A stretch of 64,000 nt of DNA from Desulfurivibrionaceae bacterium (GCA_030145275.1 JAQYVV010000013.1:1-64000); one strand, 5' to 3'. Numbered from the stretch's first letter, positions 26,423-36,612 are shown. The notes: generated from the sequence alone by a model not told the origin. Numbers and translations: made by a program.

Positions 26423-27631
26423 ATGGCTGAATATAAAAGAGAAGATGTAGCAAAGGTTGTTCGGGGAATAAAGCAGGGGCAGATCTCGCCAATCTACTTA
26501 GTTTTTGGAGATCGTTTCCTTGGTAGACAGGCGGCTGATGAGCTTGTCCAGGGTCTTATTCCTGAGCCCCAACAGCTCAAACAAAATCTGAAATTGGTTG
26601 ATGGGGATAAAGAGTTACCTTTGCAGACCTTGAACATGCTCAAGACTTATAGCCTTTTTCCTGGCTGCCAAGTGGTCAGGGTGGCAGACTCAAAGCTGTT
26701 TAACCCAAAGGAGGCGGCGAAGGCTGTTGGTGATGTTGAGGGTGAAGGACCTGGGACTGAGGAGAAGGATGTGTCCGAAATGTACATGGATACGTTTTCT
26801 GCTGGAATTCCAGAAAACAATGTCCTTATTTTATTGTCAGAAGTAGCAGATAAAAGAAAACGATTTTATAAATTTATCAAGAAAAATGGTGTTGTTCTCG
26901 ATCTCTCTGTTGCCACAGGCAGCTCCCAGGCAGCCAAAAAGGATCAAGAAAAGGTCTTGCGTGAACTCGTTGGCAAAACATTGGCTGAATTTGGCAAAAA
27001 AATGGAAACGCGGGCTCTCCCTGTTTTTTTTGAAAGAGTCGGCTTTCATCCCGTGGCGGTTGTCCGAGAAGCGGAAAAACTTGCTTTGTACACCGAAGAC
27101 TCAACGCTAGTCAGGTTAAACGATGTTGATGAGGTTGTGGGACGCACCCGGGAAGATGCTCTTTTTGAACTCACCGAGGCGTACAGTGATAAAAAATTGA
27201 CCCAAGCCCTGATAATCATTGCCCGAATGATGGATATGGGAGTGCATCCTCTGGTTGTGGTGGCTGGCTTGCGCAATCACTTGAGAAAGCTTCTGCTGGT
27301 TTGTTCTTTCAGGAAACAAGCGCATCCCGTTTTTGTTGAGGGTATGACTTTTACAGCTTTCCAAAAAGGGTACCTTGTGCAGCTGAAAGCTGAAAAAGGA
27401 GAGCAGCTGAAAGCACTGCCAAACCACCCCTATGCACTGTTTATGATGTTTGAAAAGGCGAAAAAATATTCGGTTGCTCAGATTATGCACGCTTTGAAAA
27501 AGCTTCTAGAGGCGGAATACCGTTTGAAAAGTTCCCAACTTCCAGGGCGTTTGGTTCTGGAAAATTTTATTCTTGAAATGCTTGTGCCACCATCTACAAA
27601 TGGCACCCTGGGCTCCAGGGGGTGTAGTTGA
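26423..27631 (+). CDS. holA: DNA polymerase III delta subunit
   Basis: HolA is the clamp-loader delta subunit that opens the beta sliding clamp. The product is 402 residues from the ATG at 26423. The frame extends to a GTG at 26393, but the ten extra residues are not family-like. The N-terminal domain shows the QISPIYLVFGDRF motif, then the delta core with the LFP-containing YSLFPGCQVVRV segment, and C-terminal helical domain (ARMMDMGVHPLVVVAGLRNHLRKLL). It is longer than E. coli HolA (343 residues) because of an acidic insertion around residues 105-130. Confidence 0.85.
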   Translation: MAEYKREDVAKVVRGIKQGQISPIYLVFGDRFLGRQAADELVQGLIPEPQQLKQNLKLVDGDKELPLQTLNMLKTYSLFPGCQVVRVADSKLFNPKEAAKAVGDVEGEGPGTEEKDVSEMYMDTFSAGIPENNVLILLSEVADKRKRFYKFIKKNGVVLDLSVATGSSQAAKKDQEKVLRELVGKTLAEFGKKMETRALPVFFERVGFHPVAVVREAEKLALYTEDSTLVRLNDVDEVVGRTREDALFELTEAYSDKKLTQALIIIARMMDMGVHPLVVVAGLRNHLRKLLLVCSFRKQAHPVFVEGMTFTAFQKGYLVQLKAEKGEQLKALPNHPYALFMMFEKAKKYSVAQIMHALKKLLEAEYRLKSSQLPGRLVLENFILEMLVPPSTNGTLGSRGCS

Positions 27632-27730
27632 TCTTTTCATAAATATGGGTTGTCCTCTTGTTTTTATGGGTGAGGACAAGATTATCAGAAAAAATGTGCA
27701 CACGAACGAAAAAGTGCTTAGGTTTGGGGT

Positions 27731-27778
27731 CAATCAAAAAGAAATGTATCAACGGCCTTCTCCATTTCTTTTTGATTG
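27731..27778. repeat. Perfect 16-bp inverted repeat, 16-base loop
   Basis: CAATCAAAAAGAAATG at 27731-27746 is perfectly complementary to CATTTCTTTTTGATTG at 27763-27778. It lies between holA and clpS. The stem is AT-rich, with A and T runs in the arms, so it could be a bidirectional terminator or a protein-binding site. No T tail follows it on the plus strand. Confidence 0.7.
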
Positions 27779-27900
27779 CATCGAGTAGGGAAATAAATAG
27801 TAACTGTATTTAGGAAGGCTGTAAGTAACCACTGGCTCTGAGATGGGGTAGATCCCGAATAATTACAATAAAAATATAGCAGAGATGTAGATTAATCCAT

Positions 27901-28221
27901 ATGAGTGAACAAGATAATAAATATGACCGCCAGGGAACTGTGGTTGCTGAAAAAAAGCAAAAAATTGAAGAACCGCCATTGTACAAAGTACTACTGCACA
28001 ACGATGATTATACAACGATGGAATTTGTAATTATGGTTTTACAGGCTGTTTTTAATAAAGATGCAATGGCTGCCACCGAGATCATGATGAACGTCCATAA
28101 AAAGGGCGTTGGGGTGGCCGGAATCTACACCCGCGAAATAGCGGAAACAAAAGTGGCCCTCGTTCTCGAACTTGCTAAGAAAAACCAACACCCTCTACGG
28201 TGTTCTATGGAAAAAGCGTAA
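27901..28221 (+). CDS. clpS: ATP-dependent protease adaptor ClpS
   Basis: ClpS delivers N-degron substrates to ClpAP. It is 106 residues long with the conserved core PPLYKVLLHNDDYTTMEFV, which forms the N-degron pocket, and MNVHKKGVGVAGIYTREIAETK. Its stop TAA shares one base with the ATG of clpA (TAATG), so the two are translationally coupled. This is the standard clpS-clpA arrangement. Confidence 0.95.
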   Translation: MSEQDNKYDRQGTVVAEKKQKIEEPPLYKVLLHNDDYTTMEFVIMVLQAVFNKDAMAATEIMMNVHKKGVGVAGIYTREIAETKVALVLELAKKNQHPLRCSMEKA

Positions 28222-30446
28222 TGATAAACACAAAACTGGAAATTGCCTTGGTGATGGCTATCAGGGAGGCCAAAAGCAGGAATCATGAACATGTTACAGT
28301 AGAGCATATTCTGTTTGGCCTTCTCCATGATGAATTTGCTGTTCAAATTATTCGGGGTTGTGGTGGTAGTACTACAAGCCTGAAGGAGAAGATGCAGGAG
28401 TTTTTCAGTAATACCCTGCAGTCAGTTAAGGTGCTTGAGGATGGAGAGCCCTCCCAAACTGTTGCTTTTAACCGGGTGTTGCAACGAGCCATCGCCCATG
28501 TGCAAAGTTGTGGGAAAAAAGAGGTGGACTCCGGCGATGTCCTTGCTGCCATATTTTCGGAGCGTGATTCTTATGCCGTTTATTTCCTTGAGTCTGAGGG
28601 GCTTGACCGGGTGGGGATTATTAATTTTATCTCGCATGAATTGCCTGACGCAGCTAAAGTTTCGGAAGAAGATGAAAACAAAAAGGATAAGAAAGAGAAA
28701 ACGGCCCTGGAGAAATATACCGTCAATTTTTCTAAAATGGCGCAGGAAGGAAAGATTGATCCACTGATTGGCAGAAAAGAAGAGCTGCAGAGAGTTATGC
28801 AGATACTCTGTAGGCGACGCAAGAACAACCCCTTGCTGGTGGGTGAGCCTGGGGTCGGGAAAACAGCGATTGCTGAGGGCTTGGCCTTGCGTGTTTATGA
28901 TGGTCAGGTTCCTGAGCTGTTAGAAGATGTTGAGTTACGATTGCTTGATATGGGGGCTTTGCTTTCTGGCTCAAAATATCGGGGCGATTTTGAGGAACGC
29001 TTGAAGGGCGTCATGTCAGAAGTGAAAAAAGCCGGGAACATCATCCTTGTGATTGATGAAATCCACACGATTGTTGGGGCTGGTGCCACTGGTGGTGGCA
29101 GTATGGATGCTTCTAATTTGCTGAAGCCGTCACTGCAGGACGGATCTCTCAGGTGCATTGGTTCAACAACATATGAAGAGTATAAAAATTACGTTGAAAA
29201 AGACCGAGCTCTTTCGAGACGTTTCCAAAAAGTCGAGATTGAGGAGCCTTCGGTTGCTGAGACCGTTGCCATATTAAAGGGTCTGAAAAAGAGCTATGAA
29301 GAGCATCATGGGGTTAAGTTTTCGGCCCCTTCTTTGGAAGCGACGGCTGAACTTGCCGGTCGTTACATAAATGATCGTTTTCTACCCGACAAAGCAATTG
29401 ACGTGATTGATGAAGTTGGGGCGGCATTCAGGCTGGAAGGGAAAAAGAAGAAACGAAAAGTTGTAACCGTGCGGGATGTTGAACGAGTTATCGCCAGAAT
29501 GGCGAAAATTCCAGCTCAAACCTCGTCCATATCCGACATTGCCTTGTTAAAAAATATGGGGGAAGTACTCCGAAAACATATTTTTGGGCAAGATGCAGCC
29601 ATTGAGGTTTTGACCACCGCAGTTAAAAGGTCCAGGGCTGGGATATCTGAGCCGGATAGTCCTACCGGGGCGTTTCTTTTTGCCGGGCCGACAGGGGTGG
29701 GGAAAACTGAAGTTGCCAAACAGCTGGCCGCCGCCTTGTCTGTTCGCTTTGAGCGTTTTGATATGAGTGAATATATGGAGAAACACGCAGTGGCTCGGTT
29801 GATTGGAGCACCTCCGGGATACGTTGGCTTTGACCAGGGAGGTTTGTTGACTGACGCAATCCGCAAGAGCCCATATTGTGTTCTTTTGCTAGATGAGATC
29901 GAAAAGGCCCACCCTGATGTGTTCAATATCCTGCTTCAGGTGATGGATAGCTCAACTCTTACTGATAATTCTGGACGGAAGGCCGATTTTCGCAATGTAA
30001 TCTTGATAATGACCACCAATGCCGGGGCCAGAGAGATGAGTTCCCAGCCCATTGGTTTTACTACGGAAAAGGGTGGGCGTGATAAAAAGGCAATTGAAGG
30101 TTTTTTTGCACCTGAATTTCGTAATCGGCTTGACGCAACAATTAGCTTTAATCAGTTGGAGCTAAGCATAATTGAAAAAATTGTCGATAAAATTGTGGCA
30201 GAACTGCAGGATCAGCTTACAGGGAAATCCATCGAGATTAAACTTTCTGAAAAAGCACGTGCATGGCTTGCCAGGAAAGGATATGACCCCGATTACGGGG
30301 CTCGGCCGCTGCGCCGTTTGATCATGAAGGAAATTGGTGATGTTCTCTCAGAGGAGATTCTTTTTGGCAAACTTCAGAAGGGGGGGCTTGCGCGTGTTGG
30401 CCTTCGCAGCAATAAATTGAATTTTTCTTTTTTAGAAAAAACATGA
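28221..30446 (+). CDS. clpA: ATP-dependent Clp protease ATP-binding subunit ClpA
   Basis: ClpA is the hexameric AAA+ unfoldase that feeds ClpP. The product is 741 residues from the ATG at 28221 (a reading start at 28200 would overlap clpS and add seven unlike residues). N-terminal double Clp_N repeats occupy 1-140. Ring D1 has Walker A GEPGVGKTA and Walker B IDEIHT. Ring D2 has GPTGVGKTE and LLLDEIEK, and the C-terminal D2-small domain has GYDPDYGARPLRR. Length and domain order are normal for ClpA. Confidence 0.96.
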   Translation: MINTKLEIALVMAIREAKSRNHEHVTVEHILFGLLHDEFAVQIIRGCGGSTTSLKEKMQEFFSNTLQSVKVLEDGEPSQTVAFNRVLQRAIAHVQSCGKKEVDSGDVLAAIFSERDSYAVYFLESEGLDRVGIINFISHELPDAAKVSEEDENKKDKKEKTALEKYTVNFSKMAQEGKIDPLIGRKEELQRVMQILCRRRKNNPLLVGEPGVGKTAIAEGLALRVYDGQVPELLEDVELRLLDMGALLSGSKYRGDFEERLKGVMSEVKKAGNIILVIDEIHTIVGAGATGGGSMDASNLLKPSLQDGSLRCIGSTTYEEYKNYVEKDRALSRRFQKVEIEEPSVAETVAILKGLKKSYEEHHGVKFSAPSLEATAELAGRYINDRFLPDKAIDVIDEVGAAFRLEGKKKKRKVVTVRDVERVIARMAKIPAQTSSISDIALLKNMGEVLRKHIFGQDAAIEVLTTAVKRSRAGISEPDSPTGAFLFAGPTGVGKTEVAKQLAAALSVRFERFDMSEYMEKHAVARLIGAPPGYVGFDQGGLLTDAIRKSPYCVLLLDEIEKAHPDVFNILLQVMDSSTLTDNSGRKADFRNVILIMTTNAGAREMSSQPIGFTTEKGGRDKKAIEGFFAPEFRNRLDATISFNQLELSIIEKIVDKIVAELQDQLTGKSIEIKLSEKARAWLARKGYDPDYGARPLRRLIMKEIGDVLSEEILFGKLQKGGLARVGLRSNKLNFSFLEKT

Positions 30447-30586
30447 AAAAAAAGGGTGTACATGGTATACAAACCAATTTTGGGTTGTGTTTTTTGACAA
30501 TGTGCAAATATAAATAATCACTTTGTAAGTGGGCTAGCTTGTTTACCCACTCCACTTGATAAGAATGGAAGGAGAATGTTAGGGAA

Positions 30587-31414
30587 ATGAAAAAAATTTA
30601 CTATTGTTTAGGTTGTGTTGCTTTGTCTGTTGCCCTTGTGGCATGTGGTGATGATCCTCAGAAATCTGCTGTCAGCGAACCTTCTACCCAGAGTGAGATG
30701 GTTGTTGGGGCCCCGGATATGACTACTTTAGAGCAGCCCGCACTGAGCGGCAAGGTTGTTGAGGTTATGGATGCCAGCGGTTACACCTATGTTGGCATTG
30801 ATGACGGTAGCGGCAGCACTCTCTGGGCGGCCATTCCGCAGACGGCATTGGAGGTAGGAGAAGAGGTTACTCTACAGGGCGGGAGTATAATGAGAGATTT
30901 TAACAGTAAAACTCTTGATCGTACTTTTGCAGAGATTATCTTCTCTTCAGGAGTTATTCGTGGAGGCAGCGATCAGCTTGTGGGGGGTGAAAGCTTTTCT
31001 GCAGCCTTGCAGGGAGAAGGTGCTATTGCCAGTGCCGCTGACTTAGCATCTTCAGGAGGAAGTGCTGGTGCAGTTGTTCCTTTTGCTGATCTGAAAATTG
31101 AAAAAGCTGCGGGTGAAAATTCACGCTCAGTTGCTGAGGTGTTTGCCCAGGCTAGCGATCTTGATCAACAAAAGATTGCTGTTAAAGCCCAGGTGGTAAA
31201 GATATCCAGAAACATTATGGGTAAAAACTGGATCCACATCCAGGATGGAACAGGAGATCCCCAGAGTAATACCCATGATCTGGTTGTTACAACTAATGGT
31301 GAAGCTGAACAGGGAGCCATTGTGACCATTGAAGGTATTGTCGCAGCAAATAAAGATTTTGGATCGGGATACAAATACGAAGTTATAATTGAAGAAGCAG
31401 TTGTTACCCAGTAG
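30587..31414 (+). CDS. Lipoprotein with OB-fold-like repeats
   Basis: A 275-residue exported lipoprotein: lipobox LVAC with the lipidated Cys at about residue 20. Residues 52-125 (SGKVVEVMDASGYTYVGIDDG then TLWAAIP) and 190-275 (VVKISRNIMGKNWIHIQDG) look like two related OB-fold-type domains of the kind in NrfJ-like proteins. The linker is rich in Gly, Ala and Ser. NrfJ-like proteins occur with periplasmic cytochrome systems, but no such gene is adjacent here. Role unknown. Confidence 0.7.
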   Translation: MKKIYYCLGCVALSVALVACGDDPQKSAVSEPSTQSEMVVGAPDMTTLEQPALSGKVVEVMDASGYTYVGIDDGSGSTLWAAIPQTALEVGEEVTLQGGSIMRDFNSKTLDRTFAEIIFSSGVIRGGSDQLVGGESFSAALQGEGAIASAADLASSGGSAGAVVPFADLKIEKAAGENSRSVAEVFAQASDLDQQKIAVKAQVVKISRNIMGKNWIHIQDGTGDPQSNTHDLVVTTNGEAEQGAIVTIEGIVAANKDFGSGYKYEVIIEEAVVTQ

Positions 31415-31433
31415 TTTTGGATTGATTAACAGA

Positions 31434-31470
31434 ATACGGCTCCTTGAGAAATAGGAGCCGTATTTTTTTT
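31434..31470 (+). terminator. Rho-independent terminator
   Basis: ATACGGCTCC and GGAGCCGTAT form a perfect 10-bp stem around a 10-base loop, followed by a long T run. It terminates the lipoprotein gene and precedes panE by a few bases. Confidence 0.92.
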
Positions 31471-31496
31471 TGTTTTCTCCTCCTGTGGGGGCTGAC

Positions 31497-32420
31497 ATGC
31501 GTATTGCCATTGTTGGACCTGGGGCCTTGGGGTGCTTTTTTGCAGCCCGTATGGCCCAGCAGCAAGACCATGAAGTGTGGCTGCTGGATCATCTAAAGGA
31601 GAGGGCTGATCTTTTAGATTCAGCGGGCCTTAAACTTATAGAAAGAGAAAAGACATTCTCTGTAAAAGTTCGGGCTGCCTTATGTCCCGAGGAAATAGGT
31701 CGGGCCGATCTCATAATTTTCTGCGTAAAGTCACACGATGTGTCTTCTGCCATCGAGCGGGTAAGGCCTTTGGCTGCAGATGACAATCTGCTTATTGCCT
31801 TTCAGAACGGTATTGCCCATCATCGTGTTTTGCAGGAAGAATATCCCGGCCCCTGGGCTTTAGGAGTTACTGCGCAAGGGGCGGCACTTGAGGGGCCAGG
31901 TATCGTTCGACATGGTGGTGACGGCGCCACGATAATCGGCTTTGCTTCACCAGAAGAGCGCTTCTTTGCTTTGCTCGAAAAATCGGCCCAAATCTTTGAA
32001 GATGCGGGGATTAACACAGAAGTGAGCAGGAAAATTCGCATCCATGTTTGGCGAAAATTTGTTGTGAATGTTGGAATAAATGCCCTTAGCGTAATTCTCA
32101 ATTGTCCAAATGGCAAAATTTGCGATTCGCCTCTGGGGCGGGAGAGGTTGGCAAAAGCGGTTGCAGAGGCTGTCTTGGTTGCTTCTGCAAAAGACATAGA
32201 GGTTGGTGCAGACCCGCTTGCTATGACTGAGAATGTCTGTAAATCGACTTCGATCAATATATCATCCATGCTGCAAGATGTGAGACTGAAAAAGAAAACG
32301 GAAATTGAAGCCATAAACGGCGCTCTTGTTCGGGAGGCCAGGATGCTCGGGATTTCGGTGCCAGAAAACGAGAAGTTGGTGCGCGAGGTCAAGGCCATTG
32401 AGGCTCAGTATCTTTTCTAG
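31497..32420 (+). CDS. panE: 2-dehydropantoate 2-reductase family protein
   Basis: PanE (KPR) reduces ketopantoate to pantoate with NADPH in pantothenate and CoA synthesis. The product is 307 residues, from the ATG at 31497 with a GGGGGC site. The frame continues upstream to 31470, but that start lies in the terminator. The dinucleotide-binding motif VGPGALGCF and the middle NP motif region FCVKSHDV are present. The C-terminal helical domain carries the conserved KFVVNVGINALS segment with the lysine. Adjacent genes give no extra pathway context. Confidence 0.85.
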   Translation: MRIAIVGPGALGCFFAARMAQQQDHEVWLLDHLKERADLLDSAGLKLIEREKTFSVKVRAALCPEEIGRADLIIFCVKSHDVSSAIERVRPLAADDNLLIAFQNGIAHHRVLQEEYPGPWALGVTAQGAALEGPGIVRHGGDGATIIGFASPEERFFALLEKSAQIFEDAGINTEVSRKIRIHVWRKFVVNVGINALSVILNCPNGKICDSPLGRERLAKAVAEAVLVASAKDIEVGADPLAMTENVCKSTSINISSMLQDVRLKKKTEIEAINGALVREARMLGISVPENEKLVREVKAIEAQYLF

Positions 32421-32579
32421 CTGATCAGGAGCCCCACTCTTAAACAGTTACACTAAGGAGTTAAGGGTAGTTAAAGTCCTGTTTGATAAGGACAAATATT
32501 AAAAATGCCCCATGTTTGGGGGTAAGAGCCTTCTCAGAATTAATTTCTAAGGGACTAAAAATATTTTAAGGGAGATGTT

Positions 32580-33743
32580 ATGAGTAGTTATCTATTTACT
32601 TCAGAGTCAGTTTCAGAAGGGCATCCGGATAAGGTTGCTGATCAGATATCAGATGCGGTGCTGGATGCTATCTTGACCCAGGATCCTGTCGCGCGTGTTG
32701 CCTGTGAGACTATGGTCACAACGGGCATGGCCATAATTGCTGGTGAAATAACCACTTCAGCCTGGGTTGATATGCCCCAGATTGTCAGGGATACTATTCA
32801 GGAGATTGGCTATAACTCTTCAGATATGGGCTTTGACTCACAATCATGTGCCGTTCTGACCTCGATTGACAAACAGTCCCCCGATATTGCCCAGGGTGTC
32901 GATGAGGGTAGTGGTGTTGATTTTGATCAGGGTGCTGGAGATCAGGGCCTGATGTTTGGCTATGCCACAGATGAAACCAGGGTTCTTATGCCCATGCCCA
33001 TCACTTACGCACATCGTCTTGTCAAGAGACAGGCTGAGGTCAGGAAAGCCGGTCGTCTTCTTTGGCTTCGTCCCGATGCCAAGAGCCAGGTAACTATTGA
33101 GTATGAAAATAAAAAGCCGAAAAGGGTTGAAGCCGTGGTTCTCTCCACCCAACACAGTCCCGATGTTGATTACGAAGAATTGAAGGAAGGTGTTATGGAA
33201 GAGATTATCAAGCCGATTCTTCCCGAGAACATGGTTGATAGCAATACCAAATATTTTATCAATCCAACCGGGCGTTTTGTCATTGGCGGACCGGTGGGAG
33301 ACTGCGGAGTTACGGGTCGTAAAATTATTGTTGATACCTACGGTGGCATGGGATCCCATGGTGGAGGCGCTTTTTCAGGCAAGGATCCGTCAAAAGTTGA
33401 TCGCTCCTCATCATATATGGGTCGTTATGTCGCCAAAAATATAGTTGCGGCTGGATTAGCTTCCGAGGTTGAAGTGCAGATTGCTTATGCGATTGGTATT
33501 TCCAAACCTGTCTCCATTAATATTAACTCTTTTGGTACAGGAAAGGTTAGTGATGCGAAAATGATAGAGCTTGTTGGAAGGCATTTTGATCTCCGACCCA
33601 AGGCGATCGTGCAGCACCTTGATCTCCTAAGGCCTATTTATAGAAAGACTGCCGCTTACGGACATTTTGGCCGTGAAAGAGAAGAGTTCACTTGGGAAAA
33701 GACGGACAAGGCTGAAGCACTTAAAGACGACGCTGGTCTGTAG
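32580..33743 (+). CDS. metK: S-adenosylmethionine synthetase
   Basis: MetK makes SAM from methionine and ATP. It is 387 residues with the ATP-binding motifs [14 protein letters not shown] and [16 protein letters not shown], and the K+-dependent [16 protein letters not shown]. Length and motifs are normal. A good GGGAG ribosome site precedes it. The 160-base leader has a short G/C hairpin, but I recognise no SAM riboswitch. ahcY follows 160 bases downstream, so SAM synthesis and S-adenosylhomocysteine removal are clustered. Confidence 0.97.
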   Translation: MSSYLFTSESVSEGHPDKVADQISDAVLDAILTQDPVARVACETMVTTGMAIIAGEITTSAWVDMPQIVRDTIQEIGYNSSDMGFDSQSCAVLTSIDKQSPDIAQGVDEGSGVDFDQGAGDQGLMFGYATDETRVLMPMPITYAHRLVKRQAEVRKAGRLLWLRPDAKSQVTIEYENKKPKRVEAVVLSTQHSPDVDYEELKEGVMEEIIKPILPENMVDSNTKYFINPTGRFVIGGPVGDCGVTGRKIIVDTYGGMGSHGGGAFSGKDPSKVDRSSSYMGRYVAKNIVAAGLASEVEVQIAYAIGISKPVSININSFGTGKVSDAKMIELVGRHFDLRPKAIVQHLDLLRPIYRKTAAYGHFGREREEFTWEKTDKAEALKDDAGL

Positions 33744-33901
33744 TAGGGCGATACCAGGAGCGGCAGGAATCATATTTTAGGAAGCCTAAAGGCGGAAACT
33801 GCACGGCACCCCCTGTGAGGATGTAGTTTTCGAGACACTGCCATGGGCTTTGCGATTTTTGAGAAAATAAACGAGTTATTTAAAAATAAAAGGGAAACAA
33901 G

Positions 33902-35209
33902 ATGAGTAATTCTGTAATTGAAAGTGGTGATTATAAAGTAGCTAATTTGGATGATGCTGCCTGGGGTAAGAAAGAAGTGGCCATTGCCGAAACTGAGATG
34001 CCAGGTCTTATGGCGTTGCGCGAGGAGTATGGCAAGGAAAAACCTCTTCAAGGCGCTCGGATTGCTGGTTGCCTGCACATGACGATTCAGACGGCAGTTT
34101 TGATGGAAACTTTGGTTGAGTTGGGTGCTGAAGTGCGCTGGTCATCTTGTAATATATTTTCTACCCAGGACCATGCAGCTGCAGCCATGGTTGCTGCTGG
34201 CATTCCGACTTTCGCCTGGAAGGGAGAGAGTGAAGAGGAATTTATCTGGTGTATTGAGCAGACCATAGAAGGGCCTGACGGCTGGCGTCCAAATATGATC
34301 TTGGATGATGGTGGTGACCTCACCTTGATGATGCATGAGCGCTATCCTGAGTTGATGAAGGATATTCGCGGCATAAGTGAAGAAACAACCACTGGGGTGC
34401 ACCGGCTTAATGAGATGATGCGGGATGGTACTCTTTTGGCACCGGCTTTTAACGTTAACGATTCGGTTACCAAGTCAAAGTTTGACAATCTCTATGGTTG
34501 TCGAGAATCTCTTATTGATGGGATTAAGCGCGCCACAGATGTCATGATTGCCGGCAAGATTTCTGTTGTTGGCGGTTATGGTGATGTTGGTAAGGGCTGT
34601 GCCCAGGCTCTAAAAGCTATGGGATCTACAGTTCTTGTTACTGAAATTGATCCGATCTGTGCCCTGCAAGCGGCCATGGAAGGTTATCGAGTTGTGACCA
34701 TGGAAGAGGCTGCACCTCTCGGTGATATTTTTGTTACTTGTACCGGGAATTTACGTATCATTGATCGCAGCCACATGGAGAAGATGAAAGATCAGGCCAT
34801 TGTCTGCAATATTGGCCATTTTGATAGTGAAATTGACATTGCCTCTATTCGGGATCTTGAGTGGGAGAATATTAAACCACAGGTAGACCATGTCATCTTC
34901 CCGGATGGGAAACGCATAATCGTGCTTGCAGAAGGACGCCTGGTTAATCTAGGCTGTGCAACAGGGCACCCTAGCTTTGTTATGAGTAATTCATTCACCA
35001 ACCAGGTTATGGCTCAGCTGGAATTGTGGGACAATTCCGAGAAATATGAAAACAAGGTCTATTTCCTCCCCAAAATATTGGATGAGAAAGTTGCTATTCT
35101 TCACTTGAAAAAAATTGATGCGCACCTCACAGTTCTTTCAGATGAACAGGCCGAATATATTGGGGTTTCTAAACAAGGTCCATATAAACCAGAATATTAT
35201 CGATACTAA
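33902..35209 (+). CDS. ahcY: Adenosylhomocysteinase
   Basis: AhcY hydrolyses S-adenosylhomocysteine to adenosine and homocysteine, clearing the product of methyl transfer. The product is 435 residues with the catalytic core [13 protein letters not shown], the NAD-binding [14 protein letters not shown], and the C-terminal [10 protein letters not shown] tail. The typical SAHH insertions are present. Together with metK it supports active methyl metabolism. The intergenic space before it is 158 bases. I could not fit it to the SAH riboswitch consensus. Confidence 0.97.
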   Translation: MSNSVIESGDYKVANLDDAAWGKKEVAIAETEMPGLMALREEYGKEKPLQGARIAGCLHMTIQTAVLMETLVELGAEVRWSSCNIFSTQDHAAAAMVAAGIPTFAWKGESEEEFIWCIEQTIEGPDGWRPNMILDDGGDLTLMMHERYPELMKDIRGISEETTTGVHRLNEMMRDGTLLAPAFNVNDSVTKSKFDNLYGCRESLIDGIKRATDVMIAGKISVVGGYGDVGKGCAQALKAMGSTVLVTEIDPICALQAAMEGYRVVTMEEAAPLGDIFVTCTGNLRIIDRSHMEKMKDQAIVCNIGHFDSEIDIASIRDLEWENIKPQVDHVIFPDGKRIIVLAEGRLVNLGCATGHPSFVMSNSFTNQVMAQLELWDNSEKYENKVYFLPKILDEKVAILHLKKIDAHLTVLSDEQAEYIGVSKQGPYKPEYYRY

Positions 35210-35213
35210 AAAC

Positions 35214-35370
35214 GTAAGCGCTCCATGAACACCCCGCTGCACGTGATCGAGCCCCGTGATATACAGGGGTATAATCGCGTGGCTCGATCACGCACATCGG
35301 GGTGCCCCTGAAACGCTTACGGACTCGGGGTTATGCAATCTTGGGTGTACTTAATTGATTTCTAACCTAA
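35214..35370. repeat. Palindromic repeat element, copy A (inverted partner at 42665-42825)
   Basis: GTAAGCGCTCCATGAACACC on the left folds against CGCTTAC on the right, with inner arms ACGTGATCGAGCC and GGCTCGATCACG. The core of ~110 bp differs from the reverse complement of the copy at 42.7 kb at only two positions. Homology extends another ~50 bases to the right (CGGACTCGG, CAATCTTGGGTGT, CTTAATT). The element lies between ahcY and the pentapeptide-repeat gene and has no coding potential. Confidence 0.88.
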
Positions 35371-35406
35371 AAAATAGTAATACCCATAAAAAAAAGTGCT
35401 GAATAT

Positions 35407-36378
35407 ATGAAAAATATTGTTTTATTTTTTACCGTTTTTATGTCGTTATGTGGTTTTCTGGCTCCTGCCTTGTCCTATAATCAGGATGATCTGGATCAGT
35501 TGCTAAAAACCAATAGCTGTCAGGACTGCGACCTTTCTGGAGCGCTACTGGTAGATGCAAATCTTGCCAAGGCCAATTTGAAAGGGGCGGATCTTAGCGG
35601 TGCAAATCTGCGTGGAGCTCTGTTGCGAATGGCTGACTTGGCAGGGGCCTCCCTGAAGAATGCTGATCTGCGGGATACGGTTTTTGAGGCTGCCGATCTA
35701 TTCCAGGCAGATCTCTCTGGGGCAAATCTTGGCAACGCTAATCTGGAAGGTGCTTGCCTTGTTGAAGCTTCGCTGCCGAAAGAAATACAACCTCCAACGG
35801 AAAACACTTTAGTCTCTCAAAAGGAGAAAGATGTTCAGCCAGGGGTTGTACCCGTGCAGCAAAAAGATATTCCTGCCCCAGTTACACCAATTCAAACTTC
35901 TTCTGCGCCCGCTCCTGTAAAGCAAACAGAAGAAGTTGTGAGTGAAAGTTCTCTGCCTCTTCAGCTTAGTAAAAAAGGGCCTGGGGCTTCTCCTGTGGAG
36001 GTGGATACGGTATCTGAAATAAAACTTATTTCCCAGGAGGAGCTTGTGGAGACTCTATTGGAAACTGGCATGTGTGTAGAGTGTGACCTGGCGGGGGTGA
36101 ATTTGTCCGGGGCCAAGTTGAAAGAGGCATATCTGGAACGGGTAAATCTTGCAGGGGCTGATTTGAGCAAGGCAAATCTGAAAGACGCAAACCTGAAAGG
36201 TGCTAATCTGCAGAATGCCAATCTGCAAGGAGCAAACCTTAGAGGTGTCGATTTATATATGGCAAATCTGGCAGGAGCCGATTTTACTGGGGCCAATTTA
36301 ACCGAAGCCTCAATCGATGGGGCCTATATGGCTGGTGCCCTTCTGGACGGTGCTGAAATGGACAAAGTTCAACAATAG
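35407..36378 (+). CDS. Exported pentapeptide-repeat protein
   Basis: A 323-residue protein with a signal peptide (about 1-23). Two blocks of A(D/N)LXX pentapeptides are present, roughly residues 40-120 and 225-315, which fold as right-handed quadrilateral beta helices. Each block is preceded by a small Cys cap: SCQDCDLSGA in the first and MCVECDLAGV in the second. The linker of about 90 residues is rich in Pro, Val and Gln. A role in binding or protecting a partner protein in the periplasm is plausible. The partner is unknown. Confidence 0.8.
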   Translation: MKNIVLFFTVFMSLCGFLAPALSYNQDDLDQLLKTNSCQDCDLSGALLVDANLAKANLKGADLSGANLRGALLRMADLAGASLKNADLRDTVFEAADLFQADLSGANLGNANLEGACLVEASLPKEIQPPTENTLVSQKEKDVQPGVVPVQQKDIPAPVTPIQTSSAPAPVKQTEEVVSESSLPLQLSKKGPGASPVEVDTVSEIKLISQEELVETLLETGMCVECDLAGVNLSGAKLKEAYLERVNLAGADLSKANLKDANLKGANLQNANLQGANLRGVDLYMANLAGADFTGANLTEASIDGAYMAGALLDGAEMDKVQQ

Positions 36379-36387
36379 GAGGACGTT

Positions 36388-36585
36388 ATGCCTTACGTAA
36401 ATATTAGGGTTGCTGGTCAATTAGATGCAGCGCAAAAGGAAGAAATATGCGCTGGTGTTACTGAGATCATATCCAAGGTGGCAGCTAAGCCGAAAGAGTC
36501 CGTGCTTATTTTTATTGATGAAGTTGAACATGGAAATATTTCACACGGCGGGAAACTACTCCAAAAACCTAATTGTTCAGCGTAG
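36388..36585 (+). CDS. 4-oxalocrotonate tautomerase family protein
   Basis: A 65-residue protein of the 4-OT family, with the catalytic Pro exposed after removal of the initiator Met (MPYVNIRVAGQ). Its length and the VTEIISKV helix fit. An IFIDEVEHGNISHGG C-terminus matches. It has a GGAGG site and lies 9 bases after the pentapeptide gene, so it may be co-transcribed. The substrate is not known, and many 4-OT paralogues have no assigned pathway. Confidence 0.85.
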   Translation: MPYVNIRVAGQLDAAQKEEICAGVTEIISKVAAKPKESVLIFIDEVEHGNISHGGKLLQKPNCSA

Positions 36586-36612
36586 GCTGGAAATTACCCT
36601 TAACTCCGGGCT

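Noticed and set aside
32421-32579. Possible SAM riboswitch before metK
   Set aside because: A short GCCCC/GGGG hairpin is present, but no SAM-I, SAM-II or SAM-IV core was recognised.
33744-33901. Possible SAH riboswitch before ahcY
   Set aside because: I could not fit the conserved core of the SAH riboswitch. Only a weak hairpin is seen. A covariance-model search would decide.
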